This document shows, in pieces, positions 25,674-34,299 of a DNA stretch of 64,000 nt; position 1 is the first letter of the stretch, and each line of letters opens with the position of its first letter. The notes beneath the pieces were generated by a model. It was given only the letters and a program-made list of their open reading frames with translations. It was not told where the DNA came from and made no database searches. Position numbers and translations under genes: made by a program. This DNA is from Chitinophagaceae bacterium UBA1953. GTDB lineage: Bacteria; Bacteroidota; Bacteroidia; Chitinophagales; Chitinophagaceae. The stretch covers positions 1-64,000 of the forward strand of contig DDEN01000045.1 of NCBI GenBank assembly GCA_002336115.1, read 5' to 3'.

Positions 25674-26573
25674 ATGACTTTACAGGAAGCAAATCAATTT
25701 CTGTCTGATCAGTTGCAAAGCATTTACGACAAAAACGAAGCTGCTGCAATTGCTGACCTGGTATTGGAAAAGCTTACAGGATTGAACAGGAACCAACGTG
25801 CTGGTTCTGCTGATCAGCTACTGAATGATGAAGCAAAGCTGAAAGAGATGACAAATGAATTGCTGCAACACCGGCCTGTGCAATATGTATTGAATGAAGC
25901 ATGGTTTTATGATCTGAAATTTGAAGTAAATGAATCGGTGCTGATACCAAGACCTGAAACGGAGGAGTTGGTTGATTGGGCCTTGAAGAATGTACGAGGT
26001 ATGAAGTACGATGTACGATGTACTCCTCCGATCGATACCATTCACCATTCACCATTCACCATACTCGACATTGGAACCGGCAGCGGCTGTATTCCTATTA
26101 CACTCAAAAAGAAATTGCCTGCTGCTGATGTTTCAGCCATTGACGTTAGCAGTGAAGCATTGCAGACAGCCATCAACAATGCTGTGAATCATGAAACAGA
26201 AATCAATTTTCATCTGCTTGATTTTTTAGATGAACACAGGTGGAATGAATTAGGGATGTATGATCTCATCGTCAGCAACCCACCTTATATAAAAAGCAGT
26301 GAAGCAAAAACCATGAGTCAGCATGTGTTGGACTATGAACCGCACAAAGCTTTGTTTGTGCCGGATGAAGATGGATTATTATTCTATTGGAAGATAGCAG
26401 ACTTTGCATTAACACATCTCAACAATAACGGTGTTGTTTATGTTGAAATCAACCAGCAGCTTGGAAAAGAAACAGCAGACTTATTCCAGCAAAAAGGTTT
26501 TACAGTTGAATTGAAAAAAGATATGAGTGGAAATGAGCGGATGGTGAAAGCAAGTCTGAACCGGGATTTATAG
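25674..26573 (+). CDS. prmC: Peptide chain release factor N5-glutamine methyltransferase PrmC
   Basis: PrmC methylates the Gln of the GGQ motif in release factors RF1 and RF2. The 299-residue protein has the helical N-terminal domain with PVQYVLNEAWFYDLKF and VLIPRPETEELVDWAL, SAM motif I (LDIGTGSGCIPI, 131-142) and the catalytic NPPY (SNPPYIKSSEA). Between DWAL and motif I it carries about 22 extra residues (107-128: VRGMKYDVRC-to-SPF) encoded by two low-complexity repeats at 25992-26063. The frame is kept, so the gene looks functional. Confidence 0.93.
   Translation: MTLQEANQFLSDQLQSIYDKNEAAAIADLVLEKLTGLNRNQRAGSADQLLNDEAKLKEMTNELLQHRPVQYVLNEAWFYDLKFEVNESVLIPRPETEELVDWALKNVRGMKYDVRCTPPIDTIHHSPFTILDIGTGSGCIPITLKKKLPAADVSAIDVSSEALQTAINNAVNHETEINFHLLDFLDEHRWNELGMYDLIVSNPPYIKSSEAKTMSQHVLDYEPHKALFVPDEDGLLFYWKIADFALTHLNNNGVVYVEINQQLGKETADLFQQKGFTVELKKDMSGNERMVKASLNRDL
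25992..26063. repeat. Two degenerate tandem repeats fused in frame inside prmC
   Basis: The first part repeats a GTACGATGTACGATG unit (about 25993-26022). The second repeats CATTCAC (about 26038-26063, four near copies). A short linker joins them. Each half resembles an intergenic repeat elsewhere in the window: 51114-51150 and 4890-4912 respectively. Confidence 0.75.
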
Positions 26574-26605
26574 GATTGATTAGATTATTTGGAAGAAAGA
26601 ACATT

Positions 26606-27310
26606 TTAATTTTCAATTACATTAAACGCAATAAGTTTCGGATAGACAACCAGCTTTCCATTATTATCTACGAATTTTATTTCATCAAAAGCTACGATTA
26701 CACCCTGCTTAAGAAGTTTAAATAATTTCAGAATATCATTATCAAATGTCCCTGAATCAAGATATCGTACAACAGGCTCAGAGTATTCACTCTTTTTAGC
26801 AGAAACATATAAGACACAGCTTATTATTTTATACTCTGGTTTTATTGAGAGCTCTTTTGCATCTTTGATCAAGTCTAACGGAATTCTCCCACCAAAATAA
26901 CCGGACATATTAATACCCGGGTCAATCCTGAGTTGATCAAAAGCAGTTTGAACAGGTGACTTTGAAACGATTATCTTCCTTTTTTCAAGAAGAACTTTCT
27001 TACTATTAATTCGTTTAAATACAGAAATTGTAACATTTCCATTGTGCAAACTATCTATGAGAAAAAGTTGATTGTCCCGCTTATACAATCTTCCCTGAGT
27101 TGATTCAACTTCAATATTTGCTCTTAAACTTTTTTCAACAACAATTGCAACAATATTAGACTTATCAGAATATAAAGTGTCATTGCTTGTATAAATGATA
27201 TGTTCAGACTTATTACTATTATTGGGAAGCTTTGACTGTGCTAAAATACTCTGATTAAAGAAAAGTATGCACAGGCATAAGCAAAGGAAATTATTTGAAA
27301 TGGTGTTCAT
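26606..27310 (-). CDS. Exported protein resembling the GldM C-terminal region, function unknown
   Basis: The 234-residue protein begins with a signal peptide (MNTISNNFLCLCLCILFFNQSILAQ). The mature part is beta-rich, with NVTISVFKRINSKKVLLEKRKIIVSKSP in the first half. After a Gly-rich turn (MSGYFGGRIPLDL) comes a strand pattern with YKIISCVLYVSAK and GVIVAFDEIKFVDNNGKLVV. That pattern resembles GldM C-terminal domains of the type 9 secretion motor, as well as small GldM-like proteins in Chitinophagaceae; this is tentative. ATG 27310 is preferred to a TTG at 27397. The exbD/exbB genes lie just upstream on the same strand. Confidence 0.65.
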   Translation of the reverse strand: MNTISNNFLCLCLCILFFNQSILAQSKLPNNSNKSEHIIYTSNDTLYSDKSNIVAIVVEKSLRANIEVESTQGRLYKRDNQLFLIDSLHNGNVTISVFKRINSKKVLLEKRKIIVSKSPVQTAFDQLRIDPGINMSGYFGGRIPLDLIKDAKELSIKPEYKIISCVLYVSAKKSEYSEPVVRYLDSGTFDNDILKLFKLLKQGVIVAFDEIKFVDNNGKLVVYPKLIAFNVIEN

Positions 27311-27493
27311 TGGCTTCGGTTTTATAATCCTGTCAATCCAAATAATCTTATAAATCCTGGTTCGGACAATTAGCTGAATAGAAATACCACTGTACAAGTG
27401 TGCGACACCAATGCAGTTGAGAAAAAAATATAAATGCTGACTACATCATTTTCTTTTAACCGCCATCAGGGTTTGCAACTGCTGACGGGATCA

Positions 27494-27530
27494 TACATCA
27501 TACATCTTAAATCATACATTCTACATTTTC
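27494..27530. repeat. CATACATCATACATC-type degenerate repeat after exbD
   Basis: Successive variants of CATACATC/CATACATT fill the 3' side of the 221-base gap between exbD and the GldM-like gene. It is the same family as 701-737. Confidence 0.6.
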
Positions 27531-27531
27531 A

Positions 27532-27945
27532 TTACTGCACTCCTTTCTTATCCACATTCATTACTGCTTTTACTCCTAATCTATCAGCAGCAGCAAGAAC
27601 AGCAGCAAAGCTTTCAAGCGAACATTTACGATCTGCATTAACATCAATCGTAACTTGTTCTCCTGCCTTCATCTTTTCACGCAACTTGAAAGCTAAAATA
27701 GAATCCATTTGCGATGGATCGATAGGTTTTGCATCAACATAATAACGATTAAAAGAATCAATGCTTACCACAACTGACTGTTTAGCTTTTGTATTACTCT
27801 TTAGTTTAGGCAATGATGCTTTACGCACATTGGGATTAGCCAGAGTTGATACAATCAAAAAGAACATCAAAAGAATGAACAGGATGTCGTTCAACGCATC
27901 TGTAAACACCTCGGATGATTCACTTCTTGTTTTTCTGAGATTCAT
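27532..27945 (-). CDS. exbD: ExbD/TolR-family biopolymer transport protein
   Basis: The 137-residue protein has a short cytoplasmic N-terminus, one membrane segment (LNDILFILLMFFLIVSTLA) and a periplasmic domain ending AADRLGVKAVMNVDKKG. Asp20, at the start of the membrane segment, matches the proton-carrying Asp of ExbD. It lies 11 bases downstream of the exbB gene. The pair energises a TonB-type or Tol-type system; no TonB gene is present in this window. Confidence 0.9.
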   Translation of the reverse strand: MNLRKTRSESSEVFTDALNDILFILLMFFLIVSTLANPNVRKASLPKLKSNTKAKQSVVVSIDSFNRYYVDAKPIDPSQMDSILAFKLREKMKAGEQVTIDVNADRKCSLESFAAVLAAADRLGVKAVMNVDKKGVQ

Positions 27946-27956
27946 TCCTGTTCGGT

Positions 27957-28655
27957 TTAACGGGTTGGTTCCTGTAACACATCTAAGAAATCGGCAGCGG
28001 CTGCTTCCATTTTGTTGGCAGCTTTTTCAACCTGTGTGTGCAGGATATTATGACACAGGTAGGCAATTAAACCAATCAACAAACCGCTGATGGATGTAAT
28101 AAGTTTTGTATAAATACCACCGGCAATGGTACTCAGTTCATATTCACCGGTTGCGTTGATGTTGAAGAACAGCTGCATCAAACCTACCAGCGTACCAACG
28201 AAACCAAAGATGGGTGCAATTTTAGAAATCACAGCCAGCACATTTACGTTACGCTCCAGTTTATACATTTCCAGCTGTGCCACATTTTCCATATTGCTTT
28301 CAATATAATCGATGGGCTTACCAATGCGTTGAAGTCCTTTATCAATCATGCGGCCAACGGGGTTCGCTGTGTTACGTGCAAAGTTTCTTGCAGCAGTAAC
28401 ATTACCGCTAAGGATATTATCACGGATGATGTTCATGAAATTTCCATCAACTTCTGTTGCTTTTTTGATTGCCAGCCAGCGCTCAACAAACACATAAATA
28501 GTAGCCACACTGAGAATAGCCAATGGAATCATAATCCATCCTGCCTTAATCATCATATCAATAATGTGCATCTCTTTGGGGGCAACGGGCTGTGTGGTTG
28601 CTGCTTTGTTCAGTGTATCTACTGCGTTCTGAACCTGGAGAAGAAATAAATCCAT
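27957..28655 (-). CDS. exbB: MotA/TolQ/ExbB proton channel family protein
   Basis: This 232-residue inner-membrane protein is the channel partner of ExbD. It has three membrane segments: IMIPLAILSVATIYVFVERW, then the paired AVISKIAPIFGFVGTLVGLMQLFF and KLITSISGLLIGLIAYLCH segments in the MotA_ExbB domain. The first 30 residues form a Gln/Ala-rich N-terminal extension. It is first in a two-gene operon with exbD and probably powers TonB-dependent transport such as SusC; this link is inferred. Confidence 0.9.
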   Translation of the reverse strand: MDLFLLQVQNAVDTLNKAATTQPVAPKEMHIIDMMIKAGWIMIPLAILSVATIYVFVERWLAIKKATEVDGNFMNIIRDNILSGNVTAARNFARNTANPVGRMIDKGLQRIGKPIDYIESNMENVAQLEMYKLERNVNVLAVISKIAPIFGFVGTLVGLMQLFFNINATGEYELSTIAGGIYTKLITSISGLLIGLIAYLCHNILHTQVEKAANKMEAAAADFLDVLQEPTR

Positions 28656-28829
28656 GTTTAAAATATGGTTTTGAACAAATGTAAATCTTGTTTACTATTA
28701 AACGACCCTTGCAGGTTATTATTTTCCAATGCCAAATTTTAAACCAATATTAATTATCACAGCATTTCTTTTGTTATAGGATTGCAAAAAAGATACAGAG
28801 AAAGGCGTTTATACAGATCAAGTTCCATT

Positions 28830-28860
28830 TTTGCCATTTCCCCCACATCAACTACCTTCG
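28830..28860 (+). promoter_or_regulatory. Two-part Bacteroidetes promoter of lpdA
   Basis: TTTG (28830-28833) and TACCTTCG (28853-28860) are 19 bases apart, the spacing expected for -33 TTTG and -7 TAnnTTTG. The -7 element is 48 bases upstream of the ATG. Confidence 0.6.
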
Positions 28861-28908
28861 CAACCGGCAATAATCAATTATCAACAACTAAATTTTCAAA
28901 TATATAAT

Positions 28909-30315
28909 ATGGCATACGATGTAATTGTACTCGGAAGCGGACCTGGTGGTTATCCTGCTGCTATCCGTGCATCACAGCTCGGTTTTAAAGTAGCAATCGT
29001 TGAAAAAGAAAGTCTTGGCGGTGTTTGTTTAAACTGGGGTTGTATTCCCACCAAAGCATTATTAAAAAGTGCACAGGTGTACGAATATTTAAAACACAGT
29101 AACAACTACGGTATTAACGCAACAGGTGTACAGCACGATTTTGGCGCAGTAGTAAAACGCAGCCGTGGTGTGGCTGATAAAATGAGCAAGGGCGTTCAGT
29201 TCCTGATGAAGAAGAATAAGATTGATGTGATTATGGGTTACGGAAAAATTGCCGGCAAAGGCAAACTTGAAGTAACTGCTGCCGATGGTACAAAAAGCAT
29301 TGTAGAAGGAAAATATATTGTGATTGCAACAGGTGGCCGCAGCCGTCAGCTGCCTTCAATGCCACAGGATGGAAAGAAAATCATTGGCTATCGTGAAGCA
29401 ATGGTTCTTCCTGAGCAACCCAAATCAATGATTGTTGTGGGAAGTGGTGCAATTGGTGTTGAGTTTGCTGATTTCTACAACAGCATGGGAACTAAAATCA
29501 CGATTGTTGAATTTATGCCGAGAGTTGTTCCTGTTGAAGATGAAGACATTTCAAAAGAACTGGAAAAACAATTCAAAAAGAAAGGTATCACTATCATGAC
29601 CAGCGCTGAAGTAACAAAAGTTGACACTTCAGGTGCAGGTGTAAAAGCAACGGTTAAAACAGATGCAGGCGAGCAGGTACTTGAAGCTGATATTCTTTTA
29701 AGTGCTGCAGGTGTTGTTGCCAATATTGAAAACATTGGACTGGAAGAAAACGGTATTAAAACCGAAAAAGGAAAAATTGTTGTTGATAAATACCAGCAAA
29801 CAAATATTCCAGGTATTTATGCAATTGGTGATGTTGCTCCAGGCCAGGCTCTTGCACATGTTGCAGGTAAAGAAGGGATCAATGCTGCTGAACATATTGG
29901 TTATCTCGAAAAGAAATATCACCATACACCTGAAGCAATGGATTACAACAACATTCCCGGATGTACCTATTGCACTCCTGAAATTGCAAGTGTTGGTTAC
30001 ACAGAAAAAGCAGCGAAAGATGCAGGCTATGAAGTGAAGATTGGTAAGTTTCCGTTTATGGCAAGTGGTAAAGCTAGTGCTGCCGGTGCAACAGATGGTT
30101 TTGTAAAAGTAATCTTTGATGCAAAGTATGGTGAGTTCCTCGGCGCACACATGATTGGTATGGGCGTTACGGATATGATTGCAGAAGTGGTTGTTGCAAG
30201 AAAACTTGAAACAACGTACCACGAAATTCTGAATGCAGTTCACCCTCACCCAACAATGAGCGAAGCAGTGAAAGAAGCAACAGCTGCTGCGTATGGTGAA
30301 GCGATTGATATTTAA
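28909..30315 (+). CDS. lpdA: Dihydrolipoyl dehydrogenase (E3)
   Basis: E3 reoxidises dihydrolipoamide in the pyruvate and 2-oxoglutarate dehydrogenase complexes. The 468-residue protein has the FAD motif VLGSGPGGYPAAIRA, the redox disulfide in GGVCLNWGCIPTKALL, the NAD motif VVGSGAIGVEFADF, a second FAD motif (IYAIGDVAPGQALAH) and the C-terminal HPHPTMSEAVKEA with the catalytic His. ATG 28909 is chosen: the longer frame from 28831 has a Pro-rich, non-family N-terminus. A terminator follows about 110 bases later. Confidence 0.97.
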   Translation: MAYDVIVLGSGPGGYPAAIRASQLGFKVAIVEKESLGGVCLNWGCIPTKALLKSAQVYEYLKHSNNYGINATGVQHDFGAVVKRSRGVADKMSKGVQFLMKKNKIDVIMGYGKIAGKGKLEVTAADGTKSIVEGKYIVIATGGRSRQLPSMPQDGKKIIGYREAMVLPEQPKSMIVVGSGAIGVEFADFYNSMGTKITIVEFMPRVVPVEDEDISKELEKQFKKKGITIMTSAEVTKVDTSGAGVKATVKTDAGEQVLEADILLSAAGVVANIENIGLEENGIKTEKGKIVVDKYQQTNIPGIYAIGDVAPGQALAHVAGKEGINAAEHIGYLEKKYHHTPEAMDYNNIPGCTYCTPEIASVGYTEKAAKDAGYEVKIGKFPFMASGKASAAGATDGFVKVIFDAKYGEFLGAHMIGMGVTDMIAEVVVARKLETTYHEILNAVHPHPTMSEAVKEATAAAYGEAIDI

Positions 30316-30424
30316 TTGTCTGAACCAAGATTTGAAAGCAAAAAAGAAGATGTATCAAAAGTAAAAGAACGCTCTTAGAATGGCCTAAACAAAAACTTTT
30401 GTTATCAATTTTAACGAATAAAAA

Positions 30425-30461
30425 GAGGCTATCTCGGACTTTTTGAGATAGTTTCTTTTTG
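30425..30461 (+). terminator. Terminator downstream of lpdA
   Basis: CTATCTC (30429-30435) pairs with GAGATAG (30445-30451) over a 9-base loop, then a T-rich run (30452-30460). Confidence 0.7.
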
Positions 30462-30581
30462 TTTCAACTAATCCAGACTTTGTTTTCACGAATACAAGTG
30501 GAGGTCGGTATTTCTTTTAAGTTTTTTAGCGATGCTCTTTTCAAACGATTTTTGCCATTTAAAATTCTTATCTCACACTTC

Positions 30582-31517
30582 TTACTTATACCCCATCCAC
30601 TTCCTTGACTGTTTATCAAACAACCAGTAAATACCATTACTGTAAGAAAAATTAAAAAATGTTTCAATGGAAAATGAGGCGGGTATTTTAATCACCTGAC
30701 TCAGGTAACCGGTTTTAATATCATATAACTCCACTTGTTTTTTAGTAACATTAAAGAAACCTATTTGAGCTCCTTTTATTCCGGTATAAATGATTGATCT
30801 TACATTATAATTTTTATCAAAATCATCAGCAGTTGTTTGTGTTCCATCATTTGCTGATGAAGAACCTATATGAATCTGGATAACCTTTCTCTTGTCTGTT
30901 CCGTCAGTTTTATAACATACAACATTCATCCCATCAAGAAAAAGCACTTCGTCATCTTCGGTATTTAAAACACCTGCACTGTTTTTATCGGGCTGGTACA
31001 TACCTTCCTTAGTTGATACCATTTTTTCCGGCAGGCCATTTTTGTCAAGATCATAATAAAACCATCCTGCATAATCATAGCCATTTCCTTCAATCCGTTT
31101 TGATTTTGGATTATACCATAAGCCTCTTACATCAACAAGTGTTTCCTGTCCTTCTTTTGAAACAATATTTCCGCTTTTATCAAAAATAATTAATGGAAAA
31201 ACCTGGTTCCCCGCCTGTGCAGCATAATAAAGTTTTTCTTTTGGATTATATACAACCGAGGCCCCATTGGCACCACCTTCCGGTATTTTAATCTGCATCA
31301 CAAATTCGGCGCTTACTACCCGCAGTTCTTTACTACCGGCATCAACGCTTTCTTTGTTTTTCTGATCCGGAAAAGAAATGATAATTGAATTTACCGCTGC
31401 TGCCCTTTTCTTTTGTGCTGAGCTTTTAGTATTCGCAAATAGAGCAAGCAAAAGGAAAGGCAGAATAAGCCTTTCCTTTTTTAATTGTTTTAAAAGCACG
31501 ACTGTTTGATTTGACAT
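30582..31517 (-). CDS. Exported beta-rich protein, possible propeller, function unknown
   Basis: The 311-residue product has an export signal (hydrophobic segment ending TKSSAQ). It contains repeated short beta segments such as GASVVYNPKEKLYYAAQAGN, VDVRGLWYNPKSKRIEGNGYDYAGWFYYDL and VLNTEDDEVLFLDGMNVVCY. The pattern suggests a beta-propeller with NPK-repeats; no enzyme motif is seen. It lies downstream of no obvious operon partner. I do not recognise the family. Confidence 0.65.
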   Translation of the reverse strand: MSNQTVVLLKQLKKERLILPFLLLALFANTKSSAQKKRAAAVNSIIISFPDQKNKESVDAGSKELRVVSAEFVMQIKIPEGGANGASVVYNPKEKLYYAAQAGNQVFPLIIFDKSGNIVSKEGQETLVDVRGLWYNPKSKRIEGNGYDYAGWFYYDLDKNGLPEKMVSTKEGMYQPDKNSAGVLNTEDDEVLFLDGMNVVCYKTDGTDKRKVIQIHIGSSSANDGTQTTADDFDKNYNVRSIIYTGIKGAQIGFFNVTKKQVELYDIKTGYLSQVIKIPASFSIETFFNFSYSNGIYWLFDKQSRKWMGYK

Positions 31518-31619
31518 TGAAAATTATTTCCTGCGAGTTAATCAAAAATCAAACAGCATACAATACCGTAAAGAGGGTAGAAAAAGTTTTTATAGGAAAA
31601 GTTCGTCAGATTTCAAACT

Positions 31620-32945
31620 TTAATCACCCCATATATTGTCTTTCCCGTCTAACCAGGATTTCACAAGTTCGGTTGTTACTGATTTAGGACGTTCGATAGG
31701 AAGGCCAAGTGCCCTGTCCCAAATAAGACTTGCCATAACGCCTAATGCACGGCTGACAGCAAACAATACAGTGTAAAATTCATATTCAACCATTCCGTAA
31801 TGTACCAACAATGCTCCGCTGTGAGCATCCACATTGGGCCATGGATTCTTAATTTTACCAAGTGACTGCAGAATTGGGGGAACTACTTCATAAATATTCC
31901 ACACCGTATTTACAAGTTTATCATCAGGCACATAGCGTTTACCAAATTCCATTTGTGCAGTAAAACGAGGATCGGTTTTCCGTAATACAGCATGACCATA
32001 ACCGGGCACTACCTTTCCTTCACTCAGTGTTTTTTTAACGTATTCAGCAATTTCTTCTTTGGTAGGAGAATCAGTATTGAGGCTTTCCTGCATTTCATAT
32101 ATCCACCTGATCACTTCCTGGTTTGCAAGACCATGTAAAGGACCGGCTAAACCATTCATCCCTGCTGCATAGGCAAGGTATGGATCGCTTAAGGCTGAAC
32201 CTACAAGATGTGTTGTATGTGCAGATACATTGCCACCTTCATGATCGGCATGAATAGTCATGTACAAACGCATCAGTTCCATAAATTCCTTGTCTTCATA
32301 ACCAAGCATGTGAGCAAGGTTACCAGCCCAGTCGAGCATACCATTTGGATGAATATGATCGCCATTTTTGTATTTACGTCGATAGATATAAGCAGCAATA
32401 CGTGGCAAACGTGCAATAAGAATCATTGCATCATCAAAAGTAGGCTCCCAATAATCTTTTTTATTGATGCCCTCAGTATATTGCTTGGCGAAATAACTTT
32501 CAGTTTGCAAAGCCATTACACCTACCACAAACATTGTCATTGGATGCGTTGTTATGGGCAAAGCATCTATTGCAGCAAACACATGGTTGGGCACATGGCT
32601 TCGACGCTGCCACACATCTGTAACATGTTCGGCCATTTCATCATCGGGAAATTCTCCAACCAGCATTAAATAAAACAACCCCTCAGGCAATGGTTGATGA
32701 CCTTTATAATCTTTGGGTAATTTTTCAATTAAATCAGGAATTGAATAACCACGAAAACGAATACCTTCCTGTGCATCAAGTAACGAAGTTTCAGTAACAA
32801 GCCCGGTCATACCACGCATTCCCTGATAAATCTGAGAGAGAGTAACTTCACCGATAACTTTATTTCCGTGTTCCTTGATAATGTCTTTAATTTCCGCATT
32901 TGCAGCATTTACTTTTGCCATAAAGCGGTTCTTCATAATTCCCAT
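31620..32945 (-). CDS. gltA: Citrate synthase, eukaryotic (mitochondrial)-like type
   Basis: It condenses acetyl-CoA and oxaloacetate to citrate. Catalytic segments are HADHEGGNVSAHTTHLVGSALSDPYLAYAAGMNGLAGPLHGLANQ and GYGHAVLRKTDPR, with His residues in ADHEGG and GHAVLR, and the final Asp in AHSGALLVHYG-type context (VDAHSGALL). The YLAYAAGMNGLAGPLHGLANQE wording is that of mitochondrial citrate synthases rather than the hexameric bacterial type. ATG 32945 is chosen (MGIMKNRF aligns with relatives); a TTG at 32978 is less likely. A TAnnTTTG element lies 30 bases upstream. It is a single-gene unit. Confidence 0.93.
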   Translation of the reverse strand: MGIMKNRFMAKVNAANAEIKDIIKEHGNKVIGEVTLSQIYQGMRGMTGLVTETSLLDAQEGIRFRGYSIPDLIEKLPKDYKGHQPLPEGLFYLMLVGEFPDDEMAEHVTDVWQRRSHVPNHVFAAIDALPITTHPMTMFVVGVMALQTESYFAKQYTEGINKKDYWEPTFDDAMILIARLPRIAAYIYRRKYKNGDHIHPNGMLDWAGNLAHMLGYEDKEFMELMRLYMTIHADHEGGNVSAHTTHLVGSALSDPYLAYAAGMNGLAGPLHGLANQEVIRWIYEMQESLNTDSPTKEEIAEYVKKTLSEGKVVPGYGHAVLRKTDPRFTAQMEFGKRYVPDDKLVNTVWNIYEVVPPILQSLGKIKNPWPNVDAHSGALLVHYGMVEYEFYTVLFAVSRALGVMASLIWDRALGLPIERPKSVTTELVKSWLDGKDNIWGD

Positions 32946-32975
32946 AGTTGTTGTGCATTTTTTGTGGCAGATGCT

Positions 32976-32983
32976 CAAAGTTA
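32976..32983 (-). promoter_or_regulatory. Candidate -7 element of gltA
   Basis: Minus-strand TAACTTTG matches TAnnTTTG exactly, 30 bases before the ATG at 32945. Confidence 0.5.
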
Positions 32984-33036
32984 CTTAAACAACTGCTTTG
33001 CTGATTAAGTTATGAATGAAAAGTTGCTGAAAACTA

Positions 33037-34128
33037 TTATTTAGGCGCTTTTTTGTAAAGCCACAAAGCAATTAATGCAAAACAAACATTCGGTATCCAC
33101 GCTGCAATTAACGGGGGAAGGTTTCCTTTGGTTGAAAAAACCATTGCAAATTTGTCGAAAATAATATAACTGACACCAATAATAAATGCCAAAGCAAGGT
33201 GCAGCCCGCTTCCTCCTCTTATTTTTCTCGATGCAAGAATTCCTGCAATCATTGTCATTATAATTACAGTAACAGCGCTTGAATCTCTCCGGTAGCGTTC
33301 AAATTTAATGGCACTGATGGTTTCTGAACCACGTATTTCTTCCTGCCTGATAAAGCGGTTTAACTGTGGTGTTTTCAATTTATCTTTTTTGAATTCGTCT
33401 TCCGATAAATCGGTAGGTTTATATCCAAGCTGCAGATAATATCCCGTTAGTGTTTTCACTTCTTCCTTCATTCCATTAATTTTCCGCTCTATTGCTGTCT
33501 CCAGTCTCCATTTCTTTTTTGCAGTATCCCATTGAATCATTTCCGAACGAAGGTTATAAACAACCTGGTTATTTTTAACCTTTTCGAGATAAAAGCCATT
33601 CCCGATTTTTGTGGTTGTATCGTAATTACGCATCCCGGCATATGTAAATGTATCAACCCTGAAATGCAGGTTGCTAAGATATTGCCGCTGTTGCTTCTGA
33701 ATATTTCCCATATCTACATAATGGTTTTCAAAATCGGTACGGATAACATTAGCTGCCGGAATAACAAAATGATTTGAAAGACCAAGAACAAGAGCAAGAA
33801 AAACACCACCTATCCAGTATGGATAAAGAAAGCGCCTGAGACTCATGCCAGTACTGAGCATAGCTACAATTTCACTTCGGCCAGCAAGCTTTGAGGTAAA
33901 AAAAACTACCGAAATCAACACAAAAACCGGGAACAGAAGTCCTGTGATATAAGGAATAAAACCAGAATAATATTTTGTAACAACATCACTGAAACCAAGT
34001 CCACTTCGTACAAAGTCCTCACTTTTTTCGCTGGCATCAATAGCAACAGTGATAACAGTAAAAATCAGCAGTAGAAAAAAGAAGGTTTTTAAGAATGCCG
34101 ATAATATGTAGCGATCAAGTATTTTCAT
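33037..34128 (-). CDS. LptF/LptG-family (YjgP/YjgQ) permease
   Basis: This inner-membrane protein is a subunit of the lipopolysaccharide extraction machinery. The 363-residue product has three N-terminal membrane segments (ILSAFLKTFFFLLLIFTVITVAI, ITGLLFPVFVLISVVFF, FLYPYWIGGVFLALVLGLS), a periplasmic domain, and three C-terminal segments ending FALIALWLYKKAPK. LDRYILSAFLKTF at the start is typical. The upstream neighbour in many Bacteroidetes is tgt, here displaced by an inserted SusC/SusD operon. Confidence 0.9.
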   Translation of the reverse strand: MKILDRYILSAFLKTFFFLLLIFTVITVAIDASEKSEDFVRSGLGFSDVVTKYYSGFIPYITGLLFPVFVLISVVFFTSKLAGRSEIVAMLSTGMSLRRFLYPYWIGGVFLALVLGLSNHFVIPAANVIRTDFENHYVDMGNIQKQQRQYLSNLHFRVDTFTYAGMRNYDTTTKIGNGFYLEKVKNNQVVYNLRSEMIQWDTAKKKWRLETAIERKINGMKEEVKTLTGYYLQLGYKPTDLSEDEFKKDKLKTPQLNRFIRQEEIRGSETISAIKFERYRRDSSAVTVIIMTMIAGILASRKIRGGSGLHLALAFIIGVSYIIFDKFAMVFSTKGNLPPLIAAWIPNVCFALIALWLYKKAPK

Positions 34129-34240
34129 CAGGCTGCAAAGTAAAGCAGAATTTGGAAAAGGAACGGAGTATTGACAACATTAAGAACTTATTAATGTTGT
34201 CGGCATTGTAATCATTTTTGTTTTTTATAACTGCTATAAG

Positions 34241-34277
34241 GTAAAAAGGCGCATGACTTTTTTACCTGTCATGCGCC
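34241..34277 (-). terminator. Terminator of the SusC/SusD-LamG operon
   Basis: A 10-base perfect stem (34248-34257 with 34268-34277) and 10-base loop are followed on the minus strand by a T run (34243-34247). It lies 22 bases after the LamG stop. Confidence 0.85.
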
Positions 34278-34299
34278 ACAAAACACAAAAAAGAACAAT

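Noticed and set aside
30464..30667. Minus-strand frame of 67 codons with a lipoprotein-like start (MVFTGC)
   Set aside because: It overlaps the end of the 30582-31517 gene by 86 bases in another frame, its C-terminal part has no structure or family similarity, and it has no promoter or terminator of its own. Probably chance.
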